From Sabulicella rubraurantiaca (lineage in GTDB: Bacteria > Pseudomonadota > Alphaproteobacteria > Acetobacterales > Acetobacteraceae): a DNA stretch of 64,000 nt. The notes beneath the pieces are model-generated. The model was not told the origin of the DNA. It saw only the letters and a program-made list of their open reading frames with translations, and made no database searches. Location: assembly GCF_017355885.1 (NCBI RefSeq), contig NZ_JAFEUU010000010.1, positions 79,097 through 143,096 on the forward strand, written 5' to 3'. Below, piece by piece: positions 1-9,126 of the stretch (position 1 is the first letter of the stretch; each line of letters opens with the position of its first letter). Both the position numbers and the translations under genes were made by a program.

Positions 1-707
1 TCACCCCCGCCAGCATGGTGACGATCTACCCGCATCTCTACGGCCAGCGCCTGCGCTACGCGCCACAATCCGACCTTCAGCCCGTCACTCCGGTCGTGGT
101 CTATCCCTTCACCTTGGCGGTGGGACCGGGGGCGCCCGGTGTCACGAATCTCGCGCAGTTCATCGAGCTGGCGCGCAGCCGGGGCGAGCTGAACTACGCC
201 TCGCCCGCCGCCGGCTCCGTGCCGCATTTCACCGGGGTGATGCTGGCCCGCGCCGCCGCGATCGCGCTAATACACGTGCCTTATCGCGGCGCTGCGCCCG
301 CCATCGTGGATACGCTGGGCGGGCAGATCCCGGCCACGATCAACGTGATCGGCGACCAGACCGAACATCACCGTGCCGGGCGCCTCAAGATGATCGCCGT
401 CACCTCGGCCCAGCGCCTGCCGCGCTTCCCCGACGTGCCCACCTTCGCCGAGCAGGGCCGCCCCGAGCTGACCGCCGATGAGTGGTTCGGCGCCTTCCTG
501 CCGGCCCGCGCGCCGGAGGCGCTGAACCGGCAGCTCAACGCCCTGCTGGCGCAGGTGATGCAGGACGCCGCGCTGCGCGAGAACCTGGAGGCGCGCGAGT
601 TCCAGCCGACGCACAGCAGCGCCGCCGATTTCGCCGCCCGCATCCGCGCCGAGACGGAGAAATGGGCGCCGGTGGTGCGCGAAAGCGGCTTCCGGCCGGA
701 GGACTGA
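1..707 (+). CDS. Bug-family tripartite tricarboxylate transporter substrate-binding protein (5' truncated by window edge)
   Basis: This is the C-terminal 235 or so residues of a periplasmic solute-binding protein of the Bug/TctC family, which delivers small carboxylates or related solutes to a tripartite transporter. The frame is open from base 3, and the reading continues upstream of the first ATG at 15, so the true start lies outside the window. Family landmarks seen are the HVPYRGAAPA segment, the ligand-loop region around NVIGDQ, and the LPRFPDVPTFAEQG stretch. The next gene follows after about 80 bases on the same strand. Most Bug proteins are orphans without adjacent membrane subunits, and none is visible here. 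The ligand cannot be told from sequence. Confidence 0.9.
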   Translation, partial: TPASMVTIYPHLYGQRLRYAPQSDLQPVTPVVVYPFTLAVGPGAPGVTNLAQFIELARSRGELNYASPAAGSVPHFTGVMLARAAAIALIHVPYRGAAPAIVDTLGGQIPATINVIGDQTEHHRAGRLKMIAVTSAQRLPRFPDVPTFAEQGRPELTADEWFGAFLPARAPEALNRQLNALLAQVMQDAALRENLEAREFQPTHSSAADFAARIRAETEKWAPVVRESGFRPED

Positions 708-786
708 GGACCGGCCGCCCCCTTCCTCGACCTGATCGCGGGTTGAGCCTAGCGTGCCACGGCATGAATTCACCGAGGGTGGTCCC

Positions 787-2370
787 ATGATCCAGCGGCG
801 TCATCTGCTTCTTGCCGCAGCGACGTCCCTGGGCGCGCCAAGCCTCGCCCAGGGACAATCGCGGCAGGTCCTGCGTTTCGTGCCGCGCGCCGACCTCGCG
901 GTGCTCGATCCCATCTGGACCACGACCTACCAGACGCGCGACCACGCCTTCCTCGTCTTCGACACGCTGTTCGGCATGGACGCCGCCTTCCGTGCCGTCC
1001 CACAGATGCTGGAAGCCGCCGGAACCGAGGCAGACGGCCTGGTCTGGAACCTGCGCCTGCGCGAAGGGCTGCGCTTCCACGACAACGAAATGGTGCGCGC
1101 GCGGGACTGCGCTGCCAGCATCCGCCGCTGGGGCCGGCGCGACACTTTCGGCCAGGCGCTGATGGAAGCGACGGAGGAGATCACGGCGCCGGACGACCGC
1201 ACGATCCGCATCCGGCTGAAGCGCCCCTTCCCCCTCCTGCCCGACGCGCTCGGCAAGGTGCCGTCCAATCCCTGCGTCATCATGCCCGAGAGGCTGGCGG
1301 CAACGGATCCCTACACTGCTGTAACGGAGATGGTGGGCAGCGGCCCCTATCGCTTCGTGGCGTCCGAGCGCGTGGCAGGGGCAAGGACGGTCTATGAGCG
1401 CTTCGCGGGCTACGTGCCGCGCGCCGACGGCCCGGTGGAATGGACGGCCGGTCCCAAGCGCGCCCATTTCGAGAGGATCGAGTGGGTGGTGCTGCCCGAC
1501 GCGGCCACCGCCTCCGCCGCCTTGCAGCGGGGCGAGGTGGATTGGTGGCTGGGGCCTGAGGCCGACCTCCTGCCGCTGCTGCGGCGCAACCGTCGCGTCA
1601 CCGTGCGGCAGATCGACCCGACGGGCTACATCGGCAATCTGCGGTTCAACCACCTGCATCCGCCCTTCAACAACCCGGCGATCCGCCGCGCCCTGCTCGC
1701 CGCCATCAGCCAGTCCGACTTCATGCAGGCCGTGGTGGGCAATGATCCCGAGCTCTGGCGCGACCGCGTCGGCACCTTCTGCCCCGGCACGCCGATGGAG
1801 AGCGATGCCGGTATGGAGGCGCTGAACGGACCGCGCGACCTCCAGGCCGCGTCCCAGGCGCTGAGGGCGGCCGGCTACAACGGGGAGCGTGTGGTGGTGC
1901 TGGGCGGGGTGGACATCCCGATCATCCGCTCGCTGACCGAGGTGGCGGCCGACGTGATGCGCCGGATGGGCATGAACGTGGATTACCAGGCCATCGACTG
2001 GCCCACCGTGGTCCAGCGCCGCGCTCGGACCGAGCCGCCGGAGGCCGGGGGCTGGAGCGTCTTCTGCACCTGGTTCACCGGTCTCGACCACCTGAACCCG
2101 GCCGTGCACGCCTTCCTGCGCGGGAATGGGCGCCAGGCGACGGCGGGCTGGCCGGACAGCCCGCGCATCGAGGCGGCGCGCGACACCTGGCTCACCGCGC
2201 CCGACCTGCCGGCGCAGCAGCGCATCGCCGCGCAGCTTCAGCGCGACGCGCTGGAGGATCTGCCCTACATCCCGCTCGGCCAGACGCGGAACATGTCCGC
2301 CTTCCGCTCCGACCTCGAAGGCATCGTCACCGGCATCCCGGTCTTCTGGAACCTGCGGAGAGCAGCATGA
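787..2370 (+). CDS. ABC transporter substrate-binding protein, SBP_bac_5 (peptide/opine/nickel) family
   Basis: This 527-residue periplasmic solute-binding protein would capture a peptide or similar ligand for an ABC importer. An N-terminal export signal with an arginine pair (IQRRHLLLAAATSLGAPS) is followed by the family signature LRFHDNEMVRARDCAASIRR and a C-terminal lobe ending near FWNLRRAA. I chose ATG 787 over the in-frame ATG at 754 because GAGGGTGG sits just upstream and the signal peptide begins there. The downstream amidase overlaps its stop by four bases, so the two are co-translated. No permease or ATPase genes lie beside it, so the partner transporter is elsewhere or upstream of the window. 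Confidence 0.93.
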   Translation: MIQRRHLLLAAATSLGAPSLAQGQSRQVLRFVPRADLAVLDPIWTTTYQTRDHAFLVFDTLFGMDAAFRAVPQMLEAAGTEADGLVWNLRLREGLRFHDNEMVRARDCAASIRRWGRRDTFGQALMEATEEITAPDDRTIRIRLKRPFPLLPDALGKVPSNPCVIMPERLAATDPYTAVTEMVGSGPYRFVASERVAGARTVYERFAGYVPRADGPVEWTAGPKRAHFERIEWVVLPDAATASAALQRGEVDWWLGPEADLLPLLRRNRRVTVRQIDPTGYIGNLRFNHLHPPFNNPAIRRALLAAISQSDFMQAVVGNDPELWRDRVGTFCPGTPMESDAGMEALNGPRDLQAASQALRAAGYNGERVVVLGGVDIPIIRSLTEVAADVMRRMGMNVDYQAIDWPTVVQRRARTEPPEAGGWSVFCTWFTGLDHLNPAVHAFLRGNGRQATAGWPDSPRIEAARDTWLTAPDLPAQQRIAAQLQRDALEDLPYIPLGQTRNMSAFRSDLEGIVTGIPVFWNLRRAA

Positions 2371-3818
2371 GCGACCTTGCCTGGCTGAGCGCAGCCGAAC
2401 TCGCGGCGCAGATCCGCGCGAAGCGTGTCTCCCCCGTCGAGGCGATGCGCGCCACGCTGGAGCGCGCGGAGCGGTCGCAGCCCGTGCTCAACGCCTTCGT
2501 CACCCTCTGCGCCGACCAGGCGATGGCGGATGCGCGCGAGGCGGAAGCGAAGGTGGCGCGCGGCGAGGAGCTGCCGCCGCTGCATGGCGTGCCGCTTTCG
2601 GTGAAGGACCTCATCCCCACGAAGGGGGTGCGCACCACCTGGGGATCGCGAATCTTCGCCGACCACGTCCCGCAGCATGACCCGGTGGTGATCACGCGCC
2701 TGCGGAAGGCGGGCGCCATCCTGTTCGGCAAGACGACGACCCCCGAGTTCGGCCAGCAATGCCTGACCCAATCGCCGCTCTTCGGCCGCACGCGCAATGC
2801 CTGGAGCGCGGAGCGCACCTCTGGCGGATCGTCGGGCGGCGCGGCAGTGGCGGTGGCGGCGGGCATCGGCCCGCTCGGCGTCGGCACGGATGGCGGCGGC
2901 TCGACGCGCATCCCGGCCGCCTGCAACGGGATGGTCGGGTTCAAGCAGGGGCTCGGCGTTGTCCCGCAGGAATGGGCGCAAGACGGGTTCGGCAACATCT
3001 CCTACGTCACGCCGATGACGCGCACCGTGATGGACACGGCGCTGATGCTGGATGCCATGGCTGGCCCCGTGCCGGCCGACCCGCTGACGGTCGGTCGTCC
3101 GCAGCCCTCCTTCACCGCGGCGGCGCGGGCGGAAGGCGATCTCAAGGCACTGCGCGTCGCCTGGGTGCCGCGCCTTGGCAATGACAAGGTGGCGGCCGAG
3201 GTGCTGCGCCTGTGCGGCGAGGCGATGGGGACGCTGGCGGAGCTGGGGGCGGCGGTGGAGGAAACCGTCCCGTCCTTCACCAACCCGGAGGCGGTCTGGT
3301 TCGTCGTGAACGGTTCCTACCGCATGGCGCAGTTCGGCCACCACATCGCGCAGCATCGCGAGATCATGTGCCCGACCTTCGTGCGGCAGATGGACCGGGT
3401 CGCCAGCTACTCGGCGCAGGAGTTGTATCGCGGCATCTTCCAGCGCACGGAGCTCTACCGCGAGGTGCAGTCCTGGTTCGACCAGGCGGACATCGTGGCC
3501 ATGCCCACCTTGTCGCGGACGGCGCTGCCGATCGACCAGGATTTCTTTGGCCCGATCGAGATCGACGGCGAGCAGGTGCCGAACCTCCGCGCCGCCTGGT
3601 ACCCCTACACCATGCCGTTCAACCTGACGGGCAACCCGGCCGTCTCCCTGCCTTGCGGTTTCGCGGCGGACGGGCTGCCAGTGGGGCTCCAGCTCATCGC
3701 GCGTCCAGGGGAGGACGCGGTGCTGCTGCGGGTCGCGGCGCTGTTCGAGGCGGCGCGTCCCTGGGCATCGGCACGTCCTGTCCTCCCCGAGCTGGACAGG
3801 GTCACGGCCGACGCCTGA
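2367..3818 (+). CDS. Amidase (amidase-signature family)
   Basis: This 483-residue amidase-signature hydrolase cleaves a carboxamide bond; the substrate is unknown. The Ser-cisSer-Lys triad is visible as Lys80 (PLSVKDLI), Ser155 in the GGSSGG signature and Ser179 in TDGGGSTR. Length and the C-terminal GNPAVSLPCG and LPVGLQLIA motifs fit a free-standing amidase rather than GatA, and there are no gatB or gatC genes nearby. The start overlaps the stop of the preceding solute-binding protein (ATGA). That suggests the imported compound, possibly an amide, is the substrate; this is inference from context. A strong hairpin follows the stop. Confidence 0.92.
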   Translation: MSDLAWLSAAELAAQIRAKRVSPVEAMRATLERAERSQPVLNAFVTLCADQAMADAREAEAKVARGEELPPLHGVPLSVKDLIPTKGVRTTWGSRIFADHVPQHDPVVITRLRKAGAILFGKTTTPEFGQQCLTQSPLFGRTRNAWSAERTSGGSSGGAAVAVAAGIGPLGVGTDGGGSTRIPAACNGMVGFKQGLGVVPQEWAQDGFGNISYVTPMTRTVMDTALMLDAMAGPVPADPLTVGRPQPSFTAAARAEGDLKALRVAWVPRLGNDKVAAEVLRLCGEAMGTLAELGAAVEETVPSFTNPEAVWFVVNGSYRMAQFGHHIAQHREIMCPTFVRQMDRVASYSAQELYRGIFQRTELYREVQSWFDQADIVAMPTLSRTALPIDQDFFGPIEIDGEQVPNLRAAWYPYTMPFNLTGNPAVSLPCGFAADGLPVGLQLIARPGEDAVLLRVAALFEAARPWASARPVLPELDRVTADA

Positions 3819-3849
3819 GGCGCCACCCGGCAAGGTGCCGGGTGGCGCC
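3819..3849. terminator. Bidirectional terminator hairpin between amidase and hslU
   Basis: A perfect 14-base-pair stem (GGCGCCACCCGGCA and its complement) closes a three-base loop. It begins directly after the amidase stop codon and ends 12 bases before the hslU stop. The genes converge here, so it can serve both. No T-run follows. Confidence 0.7.
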
Positions 3850-3860
3850 CTCAGCCGCTG

Positions 3861-5201
3861 CTACAGGATGTAGCGGCTGAGGTCGGCACTGGCGGCGAGC
3901 GGGGCCACGCGGTCCCGCACCATGGCGGCATCGACCTGCACGGCCTCGCCGCGGCGGTCGCTGGCGGTGAAGCTCACCTCCTCCAGCAGACGCTCCAGCA
4001 CGGTGGAGAGGCGGCGCGCGCCGATATTCTCTACCGTCGCGTTGATCTCCGCCGCGAGGTCGGCAATGGATTCCACCGCCCCTTCCTCGAAGCGCAGATC
4101 CACGCCTTCCGTCTCCATCAGGGCGCTCGCCTGCTTGAGCAGGGAGTGGTCCGGCTCCGTCAGGATGCGCTTGAAGTCGTCGCGGGTCAGCGCCTTCAAC
4201 TCCACGCGGATCGGCAGGCGGCCCTGCAGCTCAGGGAGCAGGTCCGACGGCTTGGAGAGGTGGAAGGCGCCGGAGGCGATGAACAGGATGTGGTCGGTCC
4301 GCACCGGGCCGTGCCGCGTGTTCACCGTCGTGCCCTCGATCAGCGGCAAGAGGTCGCGCTGCACGCCCTCGCGCGACACGTCGCCGCCGCGCACCCCGCC
4401 TTCGGAGGAGCGGGCGATCTTGTCCACCTCGTCCAGGAAGACGATGCCGTTATTCTCGGCGTTCTGCACCGCGGAGCGGGTCAGCGCCTCCCCGTCCAGC
4501 ATCTTGTCCGCCTCCTCGCGCGTCAAAGCCTCGCGCGCGGCGGCGACGGTCATCTTGCGGGGACGGGTGCGGCCGCCGAACATCTTGCCCAGCATCTCCT
4601 GCATGTTCTGCATCTGGCCGGGGGGCATGCCGGGCATGTCCATCATGCCGATGGGCGTGCCCTGCTGCTCGCTCACCTGCACCTCGATCTCGCGGGTCTC
4701 GACCTGGCCTTCGCGCAGCATGCGGCGGAACTTCATCCGCGTCTCGCCCGAGGCGCCCTCGCCCACCAGCGCGGTGACGAGGCGCTCCTCAGCGGCCAGC
4801 TCCGCCTTGGCCTGCACGCCCTTGCGGGCGGTGTCGCGGGCCTGGACGATCGCGGCCTCGACGAGGTCGCGCACGATGCTTTCCACGTCGCGGCCCACAT
4901 AGCCGACTTCGGTGAACTTGGTCGCCTCGACCTTCAGGAAGGGCGCGTTGGCGAGGCGCGCGAGGCGGCGCGCGATCTCCGTCTTGCCGCAACCGGTGGG
5001 GCCGATCATCAAGATGTTCTTGGGCACCACCTCCTCGCGCAGCGCCTCGGGCAGCTGCTGGCGGCGCCAGCGATTGCGCAGGGCGATGGCGACGGCGCGC
5101 TTCGCGTCGTTCTGGCCGATGATGAAGCGGTCCAGCTCCGAGACGATCTCGCGCGGGGAGAGGTTCACGGCCTCGGCGGGGGGAAGGGTCATGTCATTCA
5201 T
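3861..5201 (-). CDS. hslU: ATP-dependent protease ATPase subunit HslU
   Basis: HslU is the AAA+ unfoldase that feeds substrates into the HslV peptidase in the cytoplasm. The 446-residue product has Walker A GPTGCGKT at 67-74, the pore loop GYVG at 100-103, a Walker B FLDEVDKI, the inserted I-domain, and the C-terminal LSRYIL tail that docks into HslV. Its ATG overlaps the hslV stop by four bases, so hslV is translated first in a coupled pair. The length is normal for the family. A second in-frame ATG at 5192 is a possible alternative start. Confidence 0.98.
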   Translation of the reverse strand: MNDMTLPPAEAVNLSPREIVSELDRFIIGQNDAKRAVAIALRNRWRRQQLPEALREEVVPKNILMIGPTGCGKTEIARRLARLANAPFLKVEATKFTEVGYVGRDVESIVRDLVEAAIVQARDTARKGVQAKAELAAEERLVTALVGEGASGETRMKFRRMLREGQVETREIEVQVSEQQGTPIGMMDMPGMPPGQMQNMQEMLGKMFGGRTRPRKMTVAAAREALTREEADKMLDGEALTRSAVQNAENNGIVFLDEVDKIARSSEGGVRGGDVSREGVQRDLLPLIEGTTVNTRHGPVRTDHILFIASGAFHLSKPSDLLPELQGRLPIRVELKALTRDDFKRILTEPDHSLLKQASALMETEGVDLRFEEGAVESIADLAAEINATVENIGARRLSTVLERLLEEVSFTASDRRGEAVQVDAAMVRDRVAPLAASADLSRYIL

Positions 5202-5758
5202 GCCGGCAGGCTTTCCAGGATGAAGTTGCCGTTGGTGTAGACGCAGATGTCGCCGGCGATCTTCATGGCGCGGCGCGCCACCTCTTCCGCCGGCAGGCCA
5301 TCCACCGACATCAGGGCGCGGGCCGCGGCGAGGGCGTAGTTGCCGCCGGAACCGATGCCGATCACGGAATCCTCCGGCTCCAGCACGTCGCCATTGCCGG
5401 TGAGCAGGAGGGAGCGCTTGTCGTCCGCCACGGCGAGCAGGGCTTCCAGGCGGCGCAGGTAGCGGTCGGTGCGCCAGTCCTTGGCTAGTTCGACACAGGC
5501 GCGTTCCAGCTGGTCGGGGAAGCGCTCCAGCTTCGCCTCCAGCCTTTCGAGGAGGGTGAAGGCATCCGCCGTGGCACCGGCGAAGCCGGCGAGCACCTTG
5601 CCGCCGGCGATCCGGCGAACCTTGCGGGCGTTGCCCTTGACGATGGTTTGGCCGAGCGAGACCTGCCCGTCACCGGCCATGGCGACCCGTCCGTCACGGC
5701 GCACGCACAGGATGGTGGTGCCGTGCCAGCCGATCGGGTCGTGGGATGATGTCTGCAT
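5198..5758 (-). CDS. hslV: ATP-dependent protease peptidase subunit HslV
   Basis: HslV is the proteasome-like threonine peptidase of the HslUV complex. The 186-residue product starts at ATG 5758. A 13-residue propeptide precedes the GTTILCVRR motif, so Thr14 is the predicted N-terminal nucleophile after processing, as in other alphaproteobacterial HslV proteins. The [11 protein letters not shown] and GNARKVRR blocks are intact. An upstream in-frame ATG at 5803 would add 15 arginine-rich residues without homology and was not chosen. The divergent aminopeptidase gene starts 65 bases away, so a short shared promoter region is expected. I could not pick out a convincing heat-shock promoter. Confidence 0.97.
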   Translation of the reverse strand: MQTSSHDPIGWHGTTILCVRRDGRVAMAGDGQVSLGQTIVKGNARKVRRIAGGKVLAGFAGATADAFTLLERLEAKLERFPDQLERACVELAKDWRTDRYLRRLEALLAVADDKRSLLLTGNGDVLEPEDSVIGIGSGGNYALAAARALMSVDGLPAEEVARRAMKIAGDICVYTNGNFILESLPA

Positions 5759-5823
5759 GGGACGCGATGTGGCGCCGCAGCGATCCCTTCGCAATGTCCG
5801 CATGGCTGGGATAAGGGGAAGGT

Positions 5824-7152
5824 ATGAGCCTGCCCTGCTTCGCCGCCGACGCCTCCGGCGCCCTGCCGCTGCACATCGTCTCCCCCGGTGGCTGGCAGGA
5901 CCGGCCCGGCGCCGCCCTCGCCGCCGCGCAGGGCTTCCGCGCCCGGCCCGGCGAGCATGCGCTGCTGACCGATGGCTCGGCGGTGACGGGCGCGCTGGTC
6001 GGGCGCGCCGAGGGACCGCTTCCCTACGGCGCCCTGCCCCACGCCCTGCCCGAGGGCACGCGCTGGCAGGGCGGCGATGCGGATCTCGCCCTGGGATGGG
6101 CGCTCGGCGCCTATCGCTTCACTCGCTTCAAGGCGCCGCGCCGCGGCGCCGCGCTGCTGGTGCCGCCTGAAGGCTTCGACGACAGCGTGGCGCGGGCGAT
6201 CTGGCATGCGCGTGACCTGGTGAACATGCCCGCCAGCCACCTCGGCCCTGCGGATCTGACCGAGGCGGTGGAGAAGCTGGGCGCCACGCATGGCGCGGCG
6301 GTGCGGATCATCGAGGGCGCGGAGTTGGTGCAGGGCTTCCCTGCCCTCGCGACGGTGGGTGCGGGCAGCCCCCGCGCGCCACGCGTCGCGGTGCTGGAAT
6401 GGGGCAAGGAAGGGCCGCTTCTGGCGCTGTGCGGCAAGGGCGTTTGCTTCGACACGGGCGGGCTGGACCTCAAGCCGCCCTCCGCCATGCTCCGGATGAA
6501 GAAGGACATGGGCGGCGCTGCCGTGATGCTGGCGCTGGCCGATTGCCTGATGGCGCGCCGCGCCAAGCTGCGCCTGCTGCTGCTGGTCGGCGCGGTGGAG
6601 AACAGCGTCTCCGGCACGGCCTTCCGGCCGGGCGACGTGCTGCGCACCCGCAAGGGCCTGACCGTGGAGGTGGGCAACACCGATGCGGAGGGTCGCCTCG
6701 TGCTCGCCGACCTTCTCGCCTTCGCGGGGGAACGCGAGCCGGATGCGATCCTGAACGGCGCGACGCTGACCGGCGCGGCGCGTGTGGCGCTCGGCCCCGA
6801 CCTCCCGGCCCTTTTCAGCAATGACGAAGCGCTGGCCGGTGCGCTGCTGGCCGGGGCGGAAGCGGCGCGCGACCCGCTTTGGCGCATGCCGCTGCATGGT
6901 GGCTACGCCTCCTGGCTGGATAGCTCGGTGGCCGACCTCAACAATGTCGCGGGCAAGCCCATGGCGGGCGCGATCGTCGCCGCGCTGTTCCTGCAGCGCT
7001 TCGTGCCGGAGGGCACGCCGTGGGCGCATCTCGACCTCTATGCCTGGAATGATTCCAACCGGCCCGGCGCGCCGGAGGGCGGTGAGGCGACGGGGCTGCG
7101 CGGCCTGCTGGCGGGGGTGGAGCGGTGGATGGGTGCCGTCCCGCAGGCCTGA
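5824..7152 (+). CDS. Leucyl aminopeptidase family protein (M17)
   Basis: This 442-residue cytosolic M17 metallo-aminopeptidase removes N-terminal residues from peptides. The catalytic C-terminal domain has [10 protein letters not shown] (Lys205, Asp210) and the signature NTDAEGRL at 285-292, which together supply the two-metal-site ligands and catalytic residues. The N-terminal domain is short, as in the PepB-like/alphaproteobacterial branch rather than E. coli PepA. A purine-rich AAGGGGAAGG directly precedes the ATG. It is transcribed away from hslVU; a role in finishing peptides released by HslUV is plausible but only inferred from position. Confidence 0.94.
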   Translation: MSLPCFAADASGALPLHIVSPGGWQDRPGAALAAAQGFRARPGEHALLTDGSAVTGALVGRAEGPLPYGALPHALPEGTRWQGGDADLALGWALGAYRFTRFKAPRRGAALLVPPEGFDDSVARAIWHARDLVNMPASHLGPADLTEAVEKLGATHGAAVRIIEGAELVQGFPALATVGAGSPRAPRVAVLEWGKEGPLLALCGKGVCFDTGGLDLKPPSAMLRMKKDMGGAAVMLALADCLMARRAKLRLLLLVGAVENSVSGTAFRPGDVLRTRKGLTVEVGNTDAEGRLVLADLLAFAGEREPDAILNGATLTGAARVALGPDLPALFSNDEALAGALLAGAEAARDPLWRMPLHGGYASWLDSSVADLNNVAGKPMAGAIVAALFLQRFVPEGTPWAHLDLYAWNDSNRPGAPEGGEATGLRGLLAGVERWMGAVPQA

Positions 7153-7219
7153 AGCAGCCAAGTCAGGCAACGGCTGGCGAACGGGTTTCACCCGAAAACC
7201 GCCCCCCTTCATGAAAATC

Positions 7220-7248
7220 TTGCAATTTTTCGCAAATCCGCCACTAAT
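7220..7248 (+). promoter_or_regulatory. Possible promoter of the MarR-like gene
   Basis: The 176-base gap after the aminopeptidase gene contains a markedly A+T-rich patch. TTGCAA at 7220-7225 and ACTAAT at 7243-7248 are 17 bases apart and could act as -35 and -10 boxes. The same patch carries a TTGC-N8-GCAA inverted repeat at 7220-7235 that could be an operator. The call rests on motif reading only. Confidence 0.3.
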
Positions 7249-7328
7249 CAAATTCGACCCCGGCCCCAGATGGGGCGGGTATTCATGATTCCGCGCCCTC
7301 GGCGCGGGTGGAGGAAGGGAAGGATGCC

Positions 7329-7724
7329 ATGACCATGCAGACCAGCCCCGATCAGCTAGTCGGGATCCTGCGCGACACCATCGTGACGCTGGTCCGGCAG
7401 GACGGCCCGGATCTATCGGCGCGGCAGCTTGGCGTGCTGCTGACCGTCTACCTGACGCCCGGACCCCATACGGTGCGAGGACTGGCTCAGGAGCTGAACG
7501 TCTCCAAGCCCGCGATCACGCGCGCCCTGGACCGGCTTGGCGAACTGGACTTGGCCCGGCGCAAGCTGGACATGATGGACCGCCGCTCCGTGCTGGTTCA
7601 GCGCACGCTCAAGGGCACTTCCTTCCTGTCCGAGCTGCGGCGAACCATGTCGGAATCCGACGGCACGGTGATGCCCATGCCGCCGGAGATGGCCGAGGCC
7701 GGGGAATACGCACCGGCCAGCTGA
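7329..7724 (+). CDS. MarR-like winged-helix transcriptional regulator
   Basis: This 131-residue protein has a single winged helix-turn-helix. The recognition region reads TVRGLAQELNVSKPAITRAL and is followed by a wing-like DMMDRRSVLVQ segment. I chose ATG 7329 because a long purine tract (GGAGGAAGGGAAGG) lies just upstream; the GTG at 7308 lies before that tract. It is slightly shorter than typical MarR proteins (about 140 residues), and the C-terminal tail (PMPPEMAEAGEYAPAS) looks disordered. It stands alone, facing the end of a ghrA-like gene. Its target is unknown, with autoregulation the simplest guess. Confidence 0.8.
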   Translation: MTMQTSPDQLVGILRDTIVTLVRQDGPDLSARQLGVLLTVYLTPGPHTVRGLAQELNVSKPAITRALDRLGELDLARRKLDMMDRRSVLVQRTLKGTSFLSELRRTMSESDGTVMPMPPEMAEAGEYAPAS

Positions 7725-7731
7725 CGGCCCC

Positions 7732-8664
7732 TCAATACCCGGCGGAGAAATCCACGAGATTGATCAGCTCCCGCCCCTCGCGCAGGCGGCGGATGTTCTC
7801 GATCACCTGCGGCGCGGCGGAGCGCGGGATGGTGATGCTGGCGGCATGCGGCCAGACCAGCACGCGCGGATGGCGCCAGAAAGGGTGATCCGCCGGCAGC
7901 GGCTCCGGCTCGAACACGTCCAGCGCAGCGGCGGCGACATGGCCGGAATCCAGCGCTTCCAGCAGGTCGGGCTGCACCACGTGCCCGCCGCGCGCCGCGT
8001 TGATCAGGAAGGCGCCGCGCGGCAGCATCGCCAGGGTGCGGGCATTGAGGATGCCGCGCGTATCCGGTGTCAGCGGCAGCAGGCAGACGAGGATGTCGCT
8101 GCGCCCCAGCATGGTGGCCAGCCCGTCCTCGCCGTGGAAGGTCTCGATGCCCTCCACCTCCCGCGGGCGGCGTGTCCAGCCCATCACCGGGAAGCCCAGG
8201 CTCCGGCAGGCATTGGCAGCGGCCATGCCCAGCTCGCCCAGCCCCAGAAAGCCGACGCGGCGCGCGGAGGTCTCGGGCGCGGGCAGCTCGTCCCACACCC
8301 GCGCTTCCTGCTGCGCCCGGTATTCCAGGTCCTGCCGGTGGAAGCGCAGCACATTCAGCAGCACCCATTCGGTCATGCCGCTGGTCAGCCTTTCATCCTT
8401 CAGCCGCGCCACCGGCACGCCGGGCGGCGGGCCAGGCGGGCGCAGCAGGTGGTCCACCCCCGCGCCCATGGACACGAGAAGGCCGAGATTGGGGTAGCGG
8501 CGAAGTTCCGCCATGTCGTGCTGGGTCCAGCACACCGCGGCCTCGATGTCGTTCGGGTCACCCGCATCAGGGAAAAGGCGGATGTCGAGGTCCGGCTCGA
8601 GCTCCAGCAGCGCGTCGCGCCACGCCGCCATCGCATTCGCCTTGGTGGAAAGCAGGATCGCCAT
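7732..8664 (-). CDS. D-2-hydroxyacid dehydrogenase, glyoxylate/hydroxypyruvate reductase A-like
   Basis: This 310-residue NAD(P)H-dependent dehydrogenase of the GhrA branch reduces 2-oxoacids such as glyoxylate or hydroxypyruvate. The Rossmann motif is GLGELG at 141-146, and the catalytic residues Arg225 (NAARGGH), Glu254 (FEPEPLP) and His273 (WPHAAS) are all present. Arginines in the GWTRRPR stretch after beta-2 suggest NADPH preference. It is the last gene of the long minus-strand run and starts three bases after the preceding gene's stop. Substrate assignment is by family resemblance only. Confidence 0.88.
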   Translation of the reverse strand: MAILLSTKANAMAAWRDALLELEPDLDIRLFPDAGDPNDIEAAVCWTQHDMAELRRYPNLGLLVSMGAGVDHLLRPPGPPPGVPVARLKDERLTSGMTEWVLLNVLRFHRQDLEYRAQQEARVWDELPAPETSARRVGFLGLGELGMAAANACRSLGFPVMGWTRRPREVEGIETFHGEDGLATMLGRSDILVCLLPLTPDTRGILNARTLAMLPRGAFLINAARGGHVVQPDLLEALDSGHVAAAALDVFEPEPLPADHPFWRHPRVLVWPHAASITIPRSAAPQVIENIRRLREGRELINLVDFSAGY

Positions 8665-8667
8665 GTC

Positions 8668-9126
8668 TCAACCCTCGTGGAAGGAGCGGACATAGGCCCG
8701 CCAATCGTCGCGCCCGGTCGCCACGCGCTCCCGCCCATCGGGGAGCTTGGCGTAGAGCGACAGGAGCCCGCGCGCCCACATCACGTCGAAGTTCAGGTCG
8801 CTGGAGAGCACGTAGGCGGCAGACCGGTTGAACACGCCGTCCTTGACGCGCGGCATCACCTTGGCGATCCACCACCAGCACCCGACCGCCAGGATCGCCG
8901 CGCCCAGGTAGAAATGCACCAGCGCCGTGCCGAGGAAGGAGGAAACGAGGATCAGCGCCGCCGGCACCACGTTCTCCGCGTAGCGGTACACGGGCGAGCC
9001 GGGCGAATTCATCTTGCGGATATGGATGCCCAGCTTGACCGTGCCGTCATCCAGCAGATCGCGCAGGCGCTCGCGCTCCTGGCCGGCCCAGGGGTGGGGC
9101 AGCGCGTCGGGGATTTCGGTGCTCAT
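8668..9126 (-). CDS. Hypothetical membrane protein with one or two transmembrane segments
   Basis: I do not recognise a family in this 152-residue protein. A polar N-terminus rich in charged residues is followed by a hydrophobic block of about 40 residues (from VVPAALILVSSFLG to AVGCWWWIAKV) that could cross the membrane twice as a hairpin. A soluble C-terminal part contains NRSAAYVLSSD and DDWRAYVRSFHEG. The ATG at 9126 overlaps the yejF-like stop by four bases (ATGA). Co-translation with the transporter suggests an accessory role in the envelope, but nothing in the sequence proves it. Confidence 0.75.
   Translation of the reverse strand: MSTEIPDALPHPWAGQERERLRDLLDDGTVKLGIHIRKMNSPGSPVYRYAENVVPAALILVSSFLGTALVHFYLGAAILAVGCWWWIAKVMPRVKDGVFNRSAAYVLSSDLNFDVMWARGLLSLYAKLPDGRERVATGRDDWRAYVRSFHEG

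Noticed and set aside
3850..3881. Second hairpin next to the amidase-hslU terminator
   Set aside because: It falls across the last codons of hslU (CTCAGCC...GGCTGAG) and can be explained by coding sequence; the adjacent perfect stem is the better terminator.
5759..5823. Heat-shock (sigma-32) promoter before hslV
   Set aside because: A CCTTAT-like element exists but no CTTG-type -35 element at the proper spacing.
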